A stretch of 64,000 bases of DNA from an uncultured Christensenella sp. GTDB lineage: Bacteria; Bacillota; Clostridia; Christensenellales; Borkfalkiaceae. The position numbers were made by a program, and so were the translations under genes. The stretch is from positions 186,001 through 250,000 of the forward strand of contig CAJTOY010000003.1 in the NCBI GenBank assembly GCA_910578195.1, written 5' to 3'. Below the pieces are notes generated by a model. That model saw only the letters and a list, made by a program, of their open reading frames with translations. It ran no database searches and was not told the DNA's origin. Positions 51,365-59,426 of this stretch are shown here, piece by piece (position 1 is the first letter of the stretch; each line of letters starts with the position of its first letter).

Positions 51365-52702
51365 ATGAATGTATTGTTTATGAGTATGCCTGTGCCTGAA
51401 GATATGGAAAGAGATGGGATGCATATTATGCCGCCTATGGCACTATATCTTTTAGGTGCAATAATACAAAATCATGGACATAATGTTAAGATTGTTGATC
51501 CTTCTATTATACGTAAATATAAGCCATATAGGGATAATGATAAATTAAGGAGTTTTATTCAACATTCTTTAATTGGGATTGATGTGGTTTGTATAAGCGG
51601 TAATACTATTAATTGGAAAACAAATAAATACTTGATTGAGCTTATACGGAGCTTAAATCGAACGGTTAAGATAATAATGGGTGGTTTGCATGTTTCATAT
51701 TTTTATAAATATACTATGCAAACAAATGAAATTGACTACATTGTTAGAGATGAGGGTGAAATATCGTTAGTAGCTTTGATAGATGCCTTAGCAGTCAATA
51801 GTAGTGATATTCGAGATATTCCTGGGCTTGTTTACAGACATAATGGGGAAATTTTAACTAATGAGCCTGTAGTACTAACAAAGGAACAACTGCAAGAATC
51901 TCCTTTACCGATGTATGAGCAGATGCCTAAAGATACATACCCTATGATGCCTATTATGACATCAAGAGGATGTAGATATGGTTGCCGATTTTGTTCAGTG
52001 CCAAGAAAATATAATTGGATTGGTTTAGATGAAGAGTATGTGATTAATTACATTAAAAGAATTACAGATAAGTTTTCGGCAAAGTTTTTAACGAATTGTA
52101 TTTATTTTACTGATGATTGCTTTACTGCGGATTCTAATAGGGCTTGCAAAATTTTGGACGGAATTGCTCCTTTTGATGTAAATGTTTCTATTGAAGCACG
52201 CGCTAGAGATCTTAAAAGTTTGGAATTATTGAAAAGGTTGCAAAGTAACAAAGTTCAACGAATAGCTATTGGGGTGGAATGCGGTTATAATGAAGGTTTG
52301 AAGAGAATTAATAAGGGCTTGACAGTAGAAGATGTTATTGAAGTATTATCTTTATTAAAAGAGCATGATTTAATAGAAAAAGCATGGTGTTCCTTTATTT
52401 ATGGCTTTCCTTGGGAAACCGTTGATGATTGTGTAAAAACAATAGATTTTGCAGCTTACATCGTTAAAAATTTTGGAGTAAAAGTTAATATAAATATGTT
52501 ATCACTATTTCCTTCTCAAATATGGAATGAGAGAAAAGAATATGGAATAGAAGTTGATGAAAGTCATTTTGATACAGAAACTTTGACGAGCGAAAGTGGC
52601 TTTTTTACAACACATCCTAATTTTTCGTATAGTGATGTAAACTTTTTATTAAAACGAATATATGATTATGAAGCAAAAAATATAGTGCTTCGCAGTAAAT
52701 AA
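51365..52702 (+). CDS. Cobalamin-binding radical SAM enzyme
   Basis: 445 residues from the ATG at 51365 (GGGGGG 9 bases upstream); an in-frame ATG at 51338 precedes the transcript start and is rejected. The N-terminal 150 residues are a B12-binding domain (MALYLLGAIIQNHGHNVKIV and GGLHVSYFYKYT). The radical SAM cluster CX3CX2C is C203, C207, C210 in SRGCRYGCRFCSV, followed by SIEARARDLKSLELLKRL and a GVECG region. Such B12-radical SAM enzymes often C-methylate unactivated carbons of RiPP precursors. The precursor gene lies 26 bases downstream, so methylation of its side chains is the leading idea. Confidence 0.85.
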   Translation: MNVLFMSMPVPEDMERDGMHIMPPMALYLLGAIIQNHGHNVKIVDPSIIRKYKPYRDNDKLRSFIQHSLIGIDVVCISGNTINWKTNKYLIELIRSLNRTVKIIMGGLHVSYFYKYTMQTNEIDYIVRDEGEISLVALIDALAVNSSDIRDIPGLVYRHNGEILTNEPVVLTKEQLQESPLPMYEQMPKDTYPMMPIMTSRGCRYGCRFCSVPRKYNWIGLDEEYVINYIKRITDKFSAKFLTNCIYFTDDCFTADSNRACKILDGIAPFDVNVSIEARARDLKSLELLKRLQSNKVQRIAIGVECGYNEGLKRINKGLTVEDVIEVLSLLKEHDLIEKAWCSFIYGFPWETVDDCVKTIDFAAYIVKNFGVKVNINMLSLFPSQIWNERKEYGIEVDESHFDTETLTSESGFFTTHPNFSYSDVNFLLKRIYDYEAKNIVLRSK

Positions 52703-52728
52703 AAAAATAAAATGGAGGTATCTTTATT

Positions 52729-52971
52729 ATGAAGTACGAAAAACCAATTATGATTGATTCAAAAATTCATGAAAGCGATCCTGAAATTCAACCGATGGGC
52801 TTTATTGTTTTGGTTGTAATTTTAGTCGCAGGAGCAGTTGTTGTGGCGGGCGCTGCAGTTGCAGTAGGTGCTGCGGTTGGTGGCGTTGTTGCGGCTGGTG
52901 GTGCGGCAGTACACGTTGCTGCCGGTGTCAATACTCAGGTCGGGGTAAATGTTCGACCAGAATCTTATTGA
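52729..52971 (+). CDS. RiPP precursor peptide with Val/Ala/Gly-rich core, 80 aa
   Basis: An 80-residue peptide. Residues 1-23 (MKYEKPIMIDSKIHESDP and on) form a polar leader ending in a Q-P-M-G turn at 21-24. Residues 24-80 are almost only Val, Ala, Gly, Ile and Leu, with LVVILVAGAVVV and AVGAAVGGVVAAGGAAVHVA, and end GVNTQVGVNVRPESY. Position between two radical SAM genes and before a PqqD-like gene is typical of RiPP precursors. The core recalls polytheonamide-type peptides. It could also be a simple hydrophobic or pore peptide. GGAGG is 10 bases before the ATG. Confidence 0.7.
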   Translation: MKYEKPIMIDSKIHESDPEIQPMGFIVLVVILVAGAVVVAGAAVAVGAAVGGVVAAGGAAVHVAAGVNTQVGVNVRPESY

Positions 52972-53007
52972 TAAAACGATAAATACATTTAATTTAAAGG
53001 AATTAAA

Positions 53008-54003
53008 ATGAAAATAGCAGATAAGCTTTATAAAGCTGTTCGTGAACATTCGCCAACAAGTATAGCGATTGATGTTACATCATGTTGTAATTTTAAGTGC
53101 TTACATTGTTTTAACGAAAGCGGACAGGCGAAAAATGATGATTTGTCGGATGAGGAATTTTTTGATGCGGTAAGACAAATAAGAGATCTTCATCCGATTT
53201 CAGTATGTTTATGTGGCGGGGAACCATTTATGCGCTTTAATAGAGTTGTTGAAGCACTAAAAATATTAAATGGCAACGTTGGTCAAGTAAATATGGTTTC
53301 AAATGGTTGGTTTGCAACTCATGAAAAACTTTGTCAACTGAAGGAATTGGGACTAAAAACTTATCAAGTGAGTTTAGATGGTAAGAATGCTTTCCAGCAT
53401 GATAATTTTCGTGGGGTACCAGGAGCTTTCGAACATGTAGTAAATGCTATAAAACTAGCACACGCTGTTGGTTTGCAAACTGTCGTTGCTATAACTCCAA
53501 ACAAGTTCAATCATAAATCAATCTCAGATATATTAGAGATGTGCTATAACTGGGGAGTGGGCTTTGTACGTTCTATGCCGCTAATCCCAATGGGGCGTGG
53601 TGCAAAAAATCAAAAGTTTATTTTATCAACTGATGAGTATATTACATATCAAACAGAACTAAGGAAAGCTAAAGAAAGATATCAAAACAGAATGATGGTG
53701 GAATGGGGTGATCCAATGGATCATTTAATTAGAATGCCAGTTAATGCAAAAGAAGGAATACACACTTATGAAATTGATATTAAAAGTAATGGAGATATAG
53801 TGCCTTCAATTTATTTTCCTATTACAGTAGGGAATATAAGAAATGTTACATTGCAAGAATGTTGGGATAATGGATTTAATTTAATTTGGGAAAATCCTGA
53901 GTTGTTATCATTAATTGGCGATATTCAAGACCTGCATGATTTCGGAAAGTTTTTCGATAATATGGGAGATAAAAGTAAGTACATTTTGGAGATGAAAAAA
54001 TGA
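53008..54003 (+). CDS. Radical SAM enzyme (RiPP maturase, SPASM-like but cysteine-poor)
   Basis: 331 residues. The CX3CX2C cluster is C27, C31, C34 in TSCCNFKCLHCFNESG. LCGGEPFMR near 71 binds SAM, and NMVSNGWF and LDGKNAFQHDNFRG follow. The end (IVPSIYFPITVGNIRNVTLQECW) has the layout of a twitch/SPASM region, but Ser stands where auxiliary-cluster cysteines would be, so it may carry only one iron-sulfur cluster. Peptide epimerases and cyclases are close alternatives. Overlaps the next gene (ATGA). Confidence 0.82.
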   Translation: MKIADKLYKAVREHSPTSIAIDVTSCCNFKCLHCFNESGQAKNDDLSDEEFFDAVRQIRDLHPISVCLCGGEPFMRFNRVVEALKILNGNVGQVNMVSNGWFATHEKLCQLKELGLKTYQVSLDGKNAFQHDNFRGVPGAFEHVVNAIKLAHAVGLQTVVAITPNKFNHKSISDILEMCYNWGVGFVRSMPLIPMGRGAKNQKFILSTDEYITYQTELRKAKERYQNRMMVEWGDPMDHLIRMPVNAKEGIHTYEIDIKSNGDIVPSIYFPITVGNIRNVTLQECWDNGFNLIWENPELLSLIGDIQDLHDFGKFFDNMGDKSKYILEMKK

Positions 54004-54803
54004 AATATAGTATAGTAAATAAAGAAAAATATTTTGTTAAAAATGAAACGGCTGGTACCTTTACCATTTTAATGCATGATACCGGTGTGCAGTTTTACAT
54101 TAATCAAACAGGTAAATTGATTTTAGATTTGCTTGAAAAACATCAAAATACAGAAGCAGTATTGCAAGAATTATCTGCTTTATTTCCAGATATTAATATC
54201 AAGGTATTACAGTCGGATTTTGATGATTTATTTGATTTAATGGTACTGTATGACTTGATTATTATTGAAGAAAAAGATAAAGAAGCTGAGTATACCGAAA
54301 CGCCATACATAAGATTTGCGGGGGACGGTGATTATCGTAAACTTACAAGATTCATAAAAAATGAAAAATTGCAAAATAAATTAAGCTTTCATTGTATAAA
54401 TAATGCGAAGGAATTGACTCCTGTATCCTTAAGATATACAACATTTCACGGTATAAGTCATTTTTGTATAGCTTACGATGAGAATTCCGAGATATTGGCT
54501 ACAATGATTATTACGCCACCATCACGGCTCAGCAGTGTCATTAGCTTAGAAGGCTTCATATTTTCTAAGAAGTTGAAAGAAGCTGAAATAAAAGACATTG
54601 TACAAAGAATGATCAAAGTAATTAATCGAAGATACAACGACAAATTAACAAAAATTAGATTTAGTGTATTTTCTGACTTTAAATACATTAATATTTTAGA
54701 ATTTTTAAAGGAGCTTGGATTTGAAAAGGAAGCCGAACTTCAATATGAAAGTAATGATAAATCTTTGATAATGCATAGCAAGTTATTAATTAAAAATAAG
54801 TAA
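54000..54803 (+). CDS. PqqD-like recognition domain fused to GNAT-like acetyltransferase
   Basis: 267 residues. The first 95 residues (FTILMHDTGVQFYINQTGKL, LILDLLEKHQNTEAVLQELS, SDFDDLFDLMVLYDLIII) match PqqD-type RiPP recognition elements, which bind leader peptides. The remainder (ISHFCIAYDENSEILATMII, ILEFLKELGFEKEAELQYE) has the strand-helix order and GF-x-KE-x end of GNAT acyltransferases. The fusion implies leader-guided acylation of the precursor, perhaps on its N-terminus after cleavage; this is inference. Starts inside the end of the radical SAM gene. Confidence 0.7.
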   Translation: MKYSIVNKEKYFVKNETAGTFTILMHDTGVQFYINQTGKLILDLLEKHQNTEAVLQELSALFPDINIKVLQSDFDDLFDLMVLYDLIIIEEKDKEAEYTETPYIRFAGDGDYRKLTRFIKNEKLQNKLSFHCINNAKELTPVSLRYTTFHGISHFCIAYDENSEILATMIITPPSRLSSVISLEGFIFSKKLKEAEIKDIVQRMIKVINRRYNDKLTKIRFSVFSDFKYINILEFLKELGFEKEAELQYESNDKSLIMHSKLLIKNK

Positions 54804-54809
54804 TGCTTT

Positions 54810-56438
54810 ATGACAAAGTTGGTGAGTCAAATAAGTTATATTAATAAATACACCAAGGGAAAAAGAAAATCAATTATATTGATTTTCCTTTTCTCTATAA
54901 TAATTAGTTTATTGACGATACTTTTTTCGGTTGTAAACAAATATGTGTTCGATAAGTTCTCTGACATAGATTTTAAAGTATTACTATATATTACTTGTTT
55001 TATGGCAATTGTGTATATATCATTTGTCGGCATTAATTTTATATATAAGGTAATCTTAAATAAAACAAGTAACAGTATAAAAATTGAAATGAGAATGTCT
55101 TTTTATAAAAGTATTCAAAATATAAAATTTACAGAGTATCAAAAATATCTGTCTAACGATTTTTTTTATAGAATGTTTATCGATTCTAACACAGTAATTG
55201 AGTTTTATTTTAAACTTGTTTTAAATCTACCGGTTCATTGTATTATGTTTTTTATGTCATTATTTTTGATGTTTATGTGGTCTATCCAGTTAACATTGAT
55301 AGTGATTGTTTTAGTATTAATACAATGGATCATTACTGTTATATTTGTAAAACCAACAAACAGATTAAATAAGATTTTAAAAGAAAAAGAACAATCAGTA
55401 ATGGGGAAAATTAATAAAGACTTTCAACAAATGGATTTGGTGAGAAGCTTGTCAATGGAAATAGGGAAATGCGAAGAATCAAAGATGGTTATGACCGATT
55501 TAGCAAAAAGTGATTTACAAAATACCAAAATCAATGAAATATATAATGGCATAATTTATTTTATTAATTCGCTAGGCAGTCTCTTTATTCTATTAATAGG
55601 ATTGTATTTTGTTCAACAGAATAAAATAACATTAGGAACTGTTATGGCGTTTACAATGTTAATAACATATTTTGGATCTTCTTTGACTGGAATCGTTGGG
55701 GTATTTACTAATTACTTTAAATCTAAGATTTCGTATAATAGAATAATAGAATTCTTGAATTTCGAAGATGCAAATATTTATGGTGGAGAAGAAAATTTAG
55801 ATAACAAATATAGTATTAAAATAAGAAATGTATCTTTTGCATACGATGAGATCTCAGTTTTTTCTAATTTTTCTGCATCAATTAACGAAGGGGAAATAGT
55901 AGTATTAAAAGGAGGGAACGGAGTAGGCAAAACTACGTTGTGTCGTCTTTTAACTCGATATATTTATCCTTCTTCTGGACAAATTTATGTAGGGAAGCAC
56001 GATATATCTGAAATAGATATTTCTGTATATCGAAAAAATATTATATTTATTGGGGAAGCAACAATACTCCAAAACTCGTTTAGAAAAAACATCGATTTTT
56101 ATGACAAGTATTCAGATGCTGAGATAATGTCAGTATTAGAGCAATGCAATTTAACATCTTTATTAGAAAAAAAAGGATGGAGCTTAAAAGATGTTAATTA
56201 TATAAATGAAAAAGAATTATCGCTTGGCGAAAAACAAAAAATTGCTATTGCTCGTGCATTGATATGTAGACCAAAAATTTTAGTTCTAGATGAACCAACA
56301 GCAAATTTAGATGATTATACAACGAATCAGATAATCTCAAATTTAGTAAAGTATAATAGCGATGAAAAATGTACTATAATTGTTGCCGCGCATGACCAGC
56401 GAATTGATAATTATATAACAAAAAAAATATATCTATAA
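54810..56438 (+). CDS. ABC exporter for the RiPP (fused membrane and ATPase domains)
   Basis: 542 residues. An N-terminal membrane domain (about six helices, 20-310) is followed by an ATPase domain: Walker A GGNGVGKTT near 371, signature LSLGEKQKI near 473, Walker B ILVLDEPTANLDD near 493. No C39 peptidase domain precedes it, so leader removal needs another protease. The start ATG is 7 bases after the previous stop without a clear Shine-Dalgarno site, so coupling is likely. Confidence 0.88.
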   Translation: MTKLVSQISYINKYTKGKRKSIILIFLFSIIISLLTILFSVVNKYVFDKFSDIDFKVLLYITCFMAIVYISFVGINFIYKVILNKTSNSIKIEMRMSFYKSIQNIKFTEYQKYLSNDFFYRMFIDSNTVIEFYFKLVLNLPVHCIMFFMSLFLMFMWSIQLTLIVIVLVLIQWIITVIFVKPTNRLNKILKEKEQSVMGKINKDFQQMDLVRSLSMEIGKCEESKMVMTDLAKSDLQNTKINEIYNGIIYFINSLGSLFILLIGLYFVQQNKITLGTVMAFTMLITYFGSSLTGIVGVFTNYFKSKISYNRIIEFLNFEDANIYGGEENLDNKYSIKIRNVSFAYDEISVFSNFSASINEGEIVVLKGGNGVGKTTLCRLLTRYIYPSSGQIYVGKHDISEIDISVYRKNIIFIGEATILQNSFRKNIDFYDKYSDAEIMSVLEQCNLTSLLEKKGWSLKDVNYINEKELSLGEKQKIAIARALICRPKILVLDEPTANLDDYTTNQIISNLVKYNSDEKCTIIVAAHDQRIDNYITKKIYL

Positions 56439-56462
56439 TTAGAAGCATTTTCAAGGTTGGTA

Positions 56463-56491
56463 TTGACTTGAAGATATAATTTTGGTATAAT
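56463..56491 (+). promoter_or_regulatory. Promoter of SdpI-like immunity gene
   Basis: TTGACT (56463-56468), 17-base spacer, TATAAT (56486-56491). The gene follows 17 bases later with its own RBS. Confidence 0.85.
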
Positions 56492-56508
56492 TTATTAAGG
56501 AGGATATT

Positions 56509-56883
56509 ATGAATATATTTTATTATATCGTAGGCACTATTCTGGCAATTGCTCCATTGATTGCAGGGCTGGTTTTGAAATTTTGGCCACCTAAAAAAAT
56601 AAATAATTACTATGGGTTTCGTACTAAAGTTACCGCATCTTCGCAAGAGGCTTGGGTTTATGCACACAAAATTTGTGCTAATGTACTTTTGATATATTCT
56701 TCTATTGTAATTTTAGCGTATATTATTTTTTTGGTGATTAATCCGCCCTTTTTAAATAATATGTTATGGATTTTAATGATTATAGGATTAATTATAGCAG
56801 TTGTTGGTGTTATTATATCAGCTATTATTGTGCAGACAAAGACAAAAGATTTTATCAGTAAAAGTAAGAATAATTCACAATGA
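56509..56883 (+). CDS. SdpI-family immunity-type membrane protein
   Basis: 124 residues, three membrane helices (about 5-23, 55-75, 86-107). The KINNYYGFRTKVTASSQEAWVYAHK segment between helices 1 and 2 is the NxxxGxRT...EAW signature of SdpI/YhfL proteins. SdpI protects Bacillus against the membrane-active toxin SdpC. Here it lies behind the RiPP exporter with an independent promoter, which fits constitutive self-protection. TAAGGAGG precedes the ATG. Confidence 0.8.
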   Translation: MNIFYYIVGTILAIAPLIAGLVLKFWPPKKINNYYGFRTKVTASSQEAWVYAHKICANVLLIYSSIVILAYIIFLVINPPFLNNMLWILMIIGLIIAVVGVIISAIIVQTKTKDFISKSKNNSQ

Positions 56884-56950
56884 ATCATGATATAACATTA
56901 AGTAAAAACACATTAGACAAAATACGACAATTTCTCTATGTTAATTGCTG

Positions 56951-56979
56951 TTGACTTAAAATTTAATATTTGATATAAT
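56951..56979 (+). promoter_or_regulatory. Promoter of leader C
   Basis: TTGACT (56951-56956), 17-base spacer, TATAAT (56974-56979). Confidence 0.85.
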
Positions 56980-56985
56980 TACATC

Positions 56986-57200
56986 ATAAAGTTTCTTGTT
57001 TGGTTATAACCAACAAAGTATCAGAGTTTTCAAAGTGTCAGTTACATTGTAATTGGCACTTTTTTGTTTATCAGCCCATAGTGGGTATAAAGCCGGCAGT
57101 CCGTGTAGGGGTGTCGGCTTTTTTTATTTTCTTGGTCATTCTATGACAACTATCAGCGGTTTTCTCGGGACCGCTGTTTTTATATATTCACGACGGTAAG
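56986..57200 (+). promoter_or_regulatory. Leader C: hairpin and three tandem terminators
   Basis: After the promoter come the palindrome TTGGTTATAACCAA (57000-57013), TCAGAGTTTTCAAAGTGTC, and terminator 1, AGTGTCAGTTAC/GTAATTGGCACT (57034-57045/57049-57060) with five T. A GCCCA/TGGGT mini-hairpin (57074-57086) precedes terminator 2, AAGCCGGCA/TGTCGGCTT (57090-57098/57112-57120), and terminator 3, AGCGGT/ACCGCT (57155-57160/57170-57175), each with T-runs. No ORF. The downstream DUF932-like operon would be reached only by read-through or by another promoter I do not see. Confidence 0.65.
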
Positions 57201-57234
57201 TCCGTTAAAAAAATACAAAAGGAGTACAACTATT

Positions 57235-58374
57235 ATGCAAAAATGTTTAGACAATTACAACACAACATTTGCTTCATTTGTTGCGATGCTGGATTATCAT
57301 CAGACTCAGTCAATAAACAGTCATTGGGTACGCTGTCCTGTAAAAGAACTTAGCGTAGAATCCTTAGATAAAATGTCGCCGAACCATATGAATCCGAGTG
57401 TGTTTGCGCTCGGTGTTGGCGAAGAAGCAATCAGTGATACAACAGAGCACCTTGGTTTAGCGCTCAAAGTCAATGGCGAATTGTATCCCGTCCGAGAAAC
57501 GGCCTACAAAACCTTATTAGACAGAGCAAAAATCGGAGGTTCAATTCTTCCCAAACTCAGTAGGGAAACTTTGGCGAGAGTTCTCAACGAGTGCCTTCAT
57601 TTATCCAATACGGATGCATTGGTCTTAATCAGAGACGAAAAAGTATCCGCAGTTCATTCAGGAGATGAAACCGATTATTCTGTTTTGGATATTGATTCGC
57701 TCTTGGAAAAGCTAACGCAAAAGCTGGATGCGCGTTTCCCCGGTTCGGAGTTTGAGCAGGGATATGCCGACCATTCAATTGCAAGTGGGTTATGGAAATT
57801 GTCCGGACAACGCGAGTCGTTGATTGGTGCGTACATAAAAACACTTTCTGCTTATAACGACAAGGCTAAACTCGATAAGATTGTTCCTGGTGTTCGGTTC
57901 ATTACTTCGGATACCGGAGTTGCATCGGCGAAAGTTTCAGCACTGTTGCTCGGTGGCGCTTACCCTATTCATATCGGAGGTTGCGTTGCAGTAGATCACA
58001 GGCATAAAACGAGTATTGAAGATTTCGATAAGGCTCTCGACCAACTGTTTGCGCAGTTCGGGGATAGCATTAAGAAATTAGAATACCTTTTGGAAGTGTA
58101 TCTCAACTATCCCGTAAATGCAATGATCCGTGTATGCAAAAAACTTGCTCTTCCCAAGAAGGCCGCACTCGAAGCAATTGATATATTCGAGAAGACCTAC
58201 GGCGGCGGAGTGGCTACGGCGCATGACGTGTTTATGGCGATGCAAGAAATCCTGTTCACGCTTAAATGCGAAGGGACACCGCAGAGTAAAATGCTTACCG
58301 TTGAAGAGAATATGGCTCGTGCGCTTACGCTTGATTGGACGTCATTCGATTTAGCAAAGGCGGTGGATTACTAA
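57235..58374 (+). CDS. DUF932-like plasmid/phage protein
   Basis: 379 residues. FALGVGEEAISDTTEHLGLALK near 55, a TALVLIRDEKVSAVHSG region and HIGGCVAVDHRHK later fit the general pattern of DUF932 proteins found on plasmids and phages, often next to recombination genes; I recall this only loosely. AAAAGGAG precedes the ATG. The stop overlaps the next ATG (TAATGG). No enzymatic motif. Confidence 0.6.
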   Translation: MQKCLDNYNTTFASFVAMLDYHQTQSINSHWVRCPVKELSVESLDKMSPNHMNPSVFALGVGEEAISDTTEHLGLALKVNGELYPVRETAYKTLLDRAKIGGSILPKLSRETLARVLNECLHLSNTDALVLIRDEKVSAVHSGDETDYSVLDIDSLLEKLTQKLDARFPGSEFEQGYADHSIASGLWKLSGQRESLIGAYIKTLSAYNDKAKLDKIVPGVRFITSDTGVASAKVSALLLGGAYPIHIGGCVAVDHRHKTSIEDFDKALDQLFAQFGDSIKKLEYLLEVYLNYPVNAMIRVCKKLALPKKAALEAIDIFEKTYGGGVATAHDVFMAMQEILFTLKCEGTPQSKMLTVEENMARALTLDWTSFDLAKAVDY

Positions 58375-59417
58375 TGGCAACACCGAGAATTTTATGCGAC
58401 ACAGCAGGGATGGCCAATGAACGCTGGCTTGAATGTCGTATGCACGGACCGAAAGGAGATATACCATACACGGTTGGTGGTAGCGACGTTGCTGCCATTT
58501 TTGGCGTTTCGCCTTGGACAACGCCATTGGAACTGTGGATGATTAAAAAAGGCAAAATTAAACTGGCAGAAAAGGAAAATGCGTTGCAGCTTGAGATGGG
58601 GCATTTGTTAGAGCCGATTACTGCACACTTCTATGCCAAGAAGACGGGAAACAAAGTAATTAACGATACAAACCTATATCAACATGCAAATTTCAAATAT
58701 GCCTTAGCAAATTTTGATAGGCGATTTGAGCGTGCGTCCGATGGTGAGAAGGGTATCCTTGAGTGCAAAAGTTGTACGTATCACAAGGCTGGTGATTGGG
58801 CTAATGGTGCATATCCGACATACTACGAGTTGCAGCTACGGTTCTATTTGGCGGTAGCCGATGTAAACATCGGTGCATTCTCATCGATGTGGGGAAATAA
58901 TCCAGATAACGACATGGCGTTTCCCGAAATTACAAGAGATAAGGCAAAAGAAGATATGATTTTTGAAAAACTCGAATATTGGATTTGGAGCCTGGAGCAC
59001 GATGTCCCGCCGACGATGGATAATATCCCGACGAAACTTGCCTTAGACTCTTTGGCGAGAATTTACGGGGCAAGCGAGCCTGCATTACCTACTATCGATT
59101 TATCGAGAAAGTATGAAGGGGAGCTAAGAGCAATTCTTGCTTTACAGAATCAGAAAGAAGAATGTAAAGCAGAAATTAAAAGAATAGAAGAGGAGGTTAA
59201 AGCACGTAGTGTGCGATTTGCGGAATTAATGAAGAAACATGAACACGGCGTCTTGGAAACAACGACCGATAAAATTCTTATTGATTTCGTTACTAAAAAA
59301 AGTACCAGAACGGATACTGAGGCATTAAAGAAAAACTATCCAGCTGTATACAAAGACGTGGTAAGTAGTTCCGAAAGCCGTAAACTGAAATTTTCCGTTC
59401 AAACAAAGACAATATAG
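58374..59417 (+). CDS. YqaJ-type viral recombinase/exonuclease
   Basis: 347 residues from the ATG at 58374, overlapping the previous stop; the longer frame from 58335 is not needed. GGSDVAAIFGVSPWTTPLELW near 35, a conserved Glu in LEMGHLLEPITA, Asp in NFDRRF and ExK in GILECKSC are the active-site marks of YqaJ/lambda-exonuclease-type nucleases. The C-terminus is a coiled coil. It probably resects double-stranded ends for the annealase-like protein at 62636. Confidence 0.85.
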   Translation: MATPRILCDTAGMANERWLECRMHGPKGDIPYTVGGSDVAAIFGVSPWTTPLELWMIKKGKIKLAEKENALQLEMGHLLEPITAHFYAKKTGNKVINDTNLYQHANFKYALANFDRRFERASDGEKGILECKSCTYHKAGDWANGAYPTYYELQLRFYLAVADVNIGAFSSMWGNNPDNDMAFPEITRDKAKEDMIFEKLEYWIWSLEHDVPPTMDNIPTKLALDSLARIYGASEPALPTIDLSRKYEGELRAILALQNQKEECKAEIKRIEEEVKARSVRFAELMKKHEHGVLETTTDKILIDFVTKKSTRTDTEALKKNYPAVYKDVVSSSESRKLKFSVQTKTI

Positions 59418-59426
59418 GAGTAAATT

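Noticed and set aside
52729..52971. Precursor as a phage holin
   Set aside because: No phage genes lie nearby, and it is flanked directly by two radical SAM genes and a PqqD-like gene.
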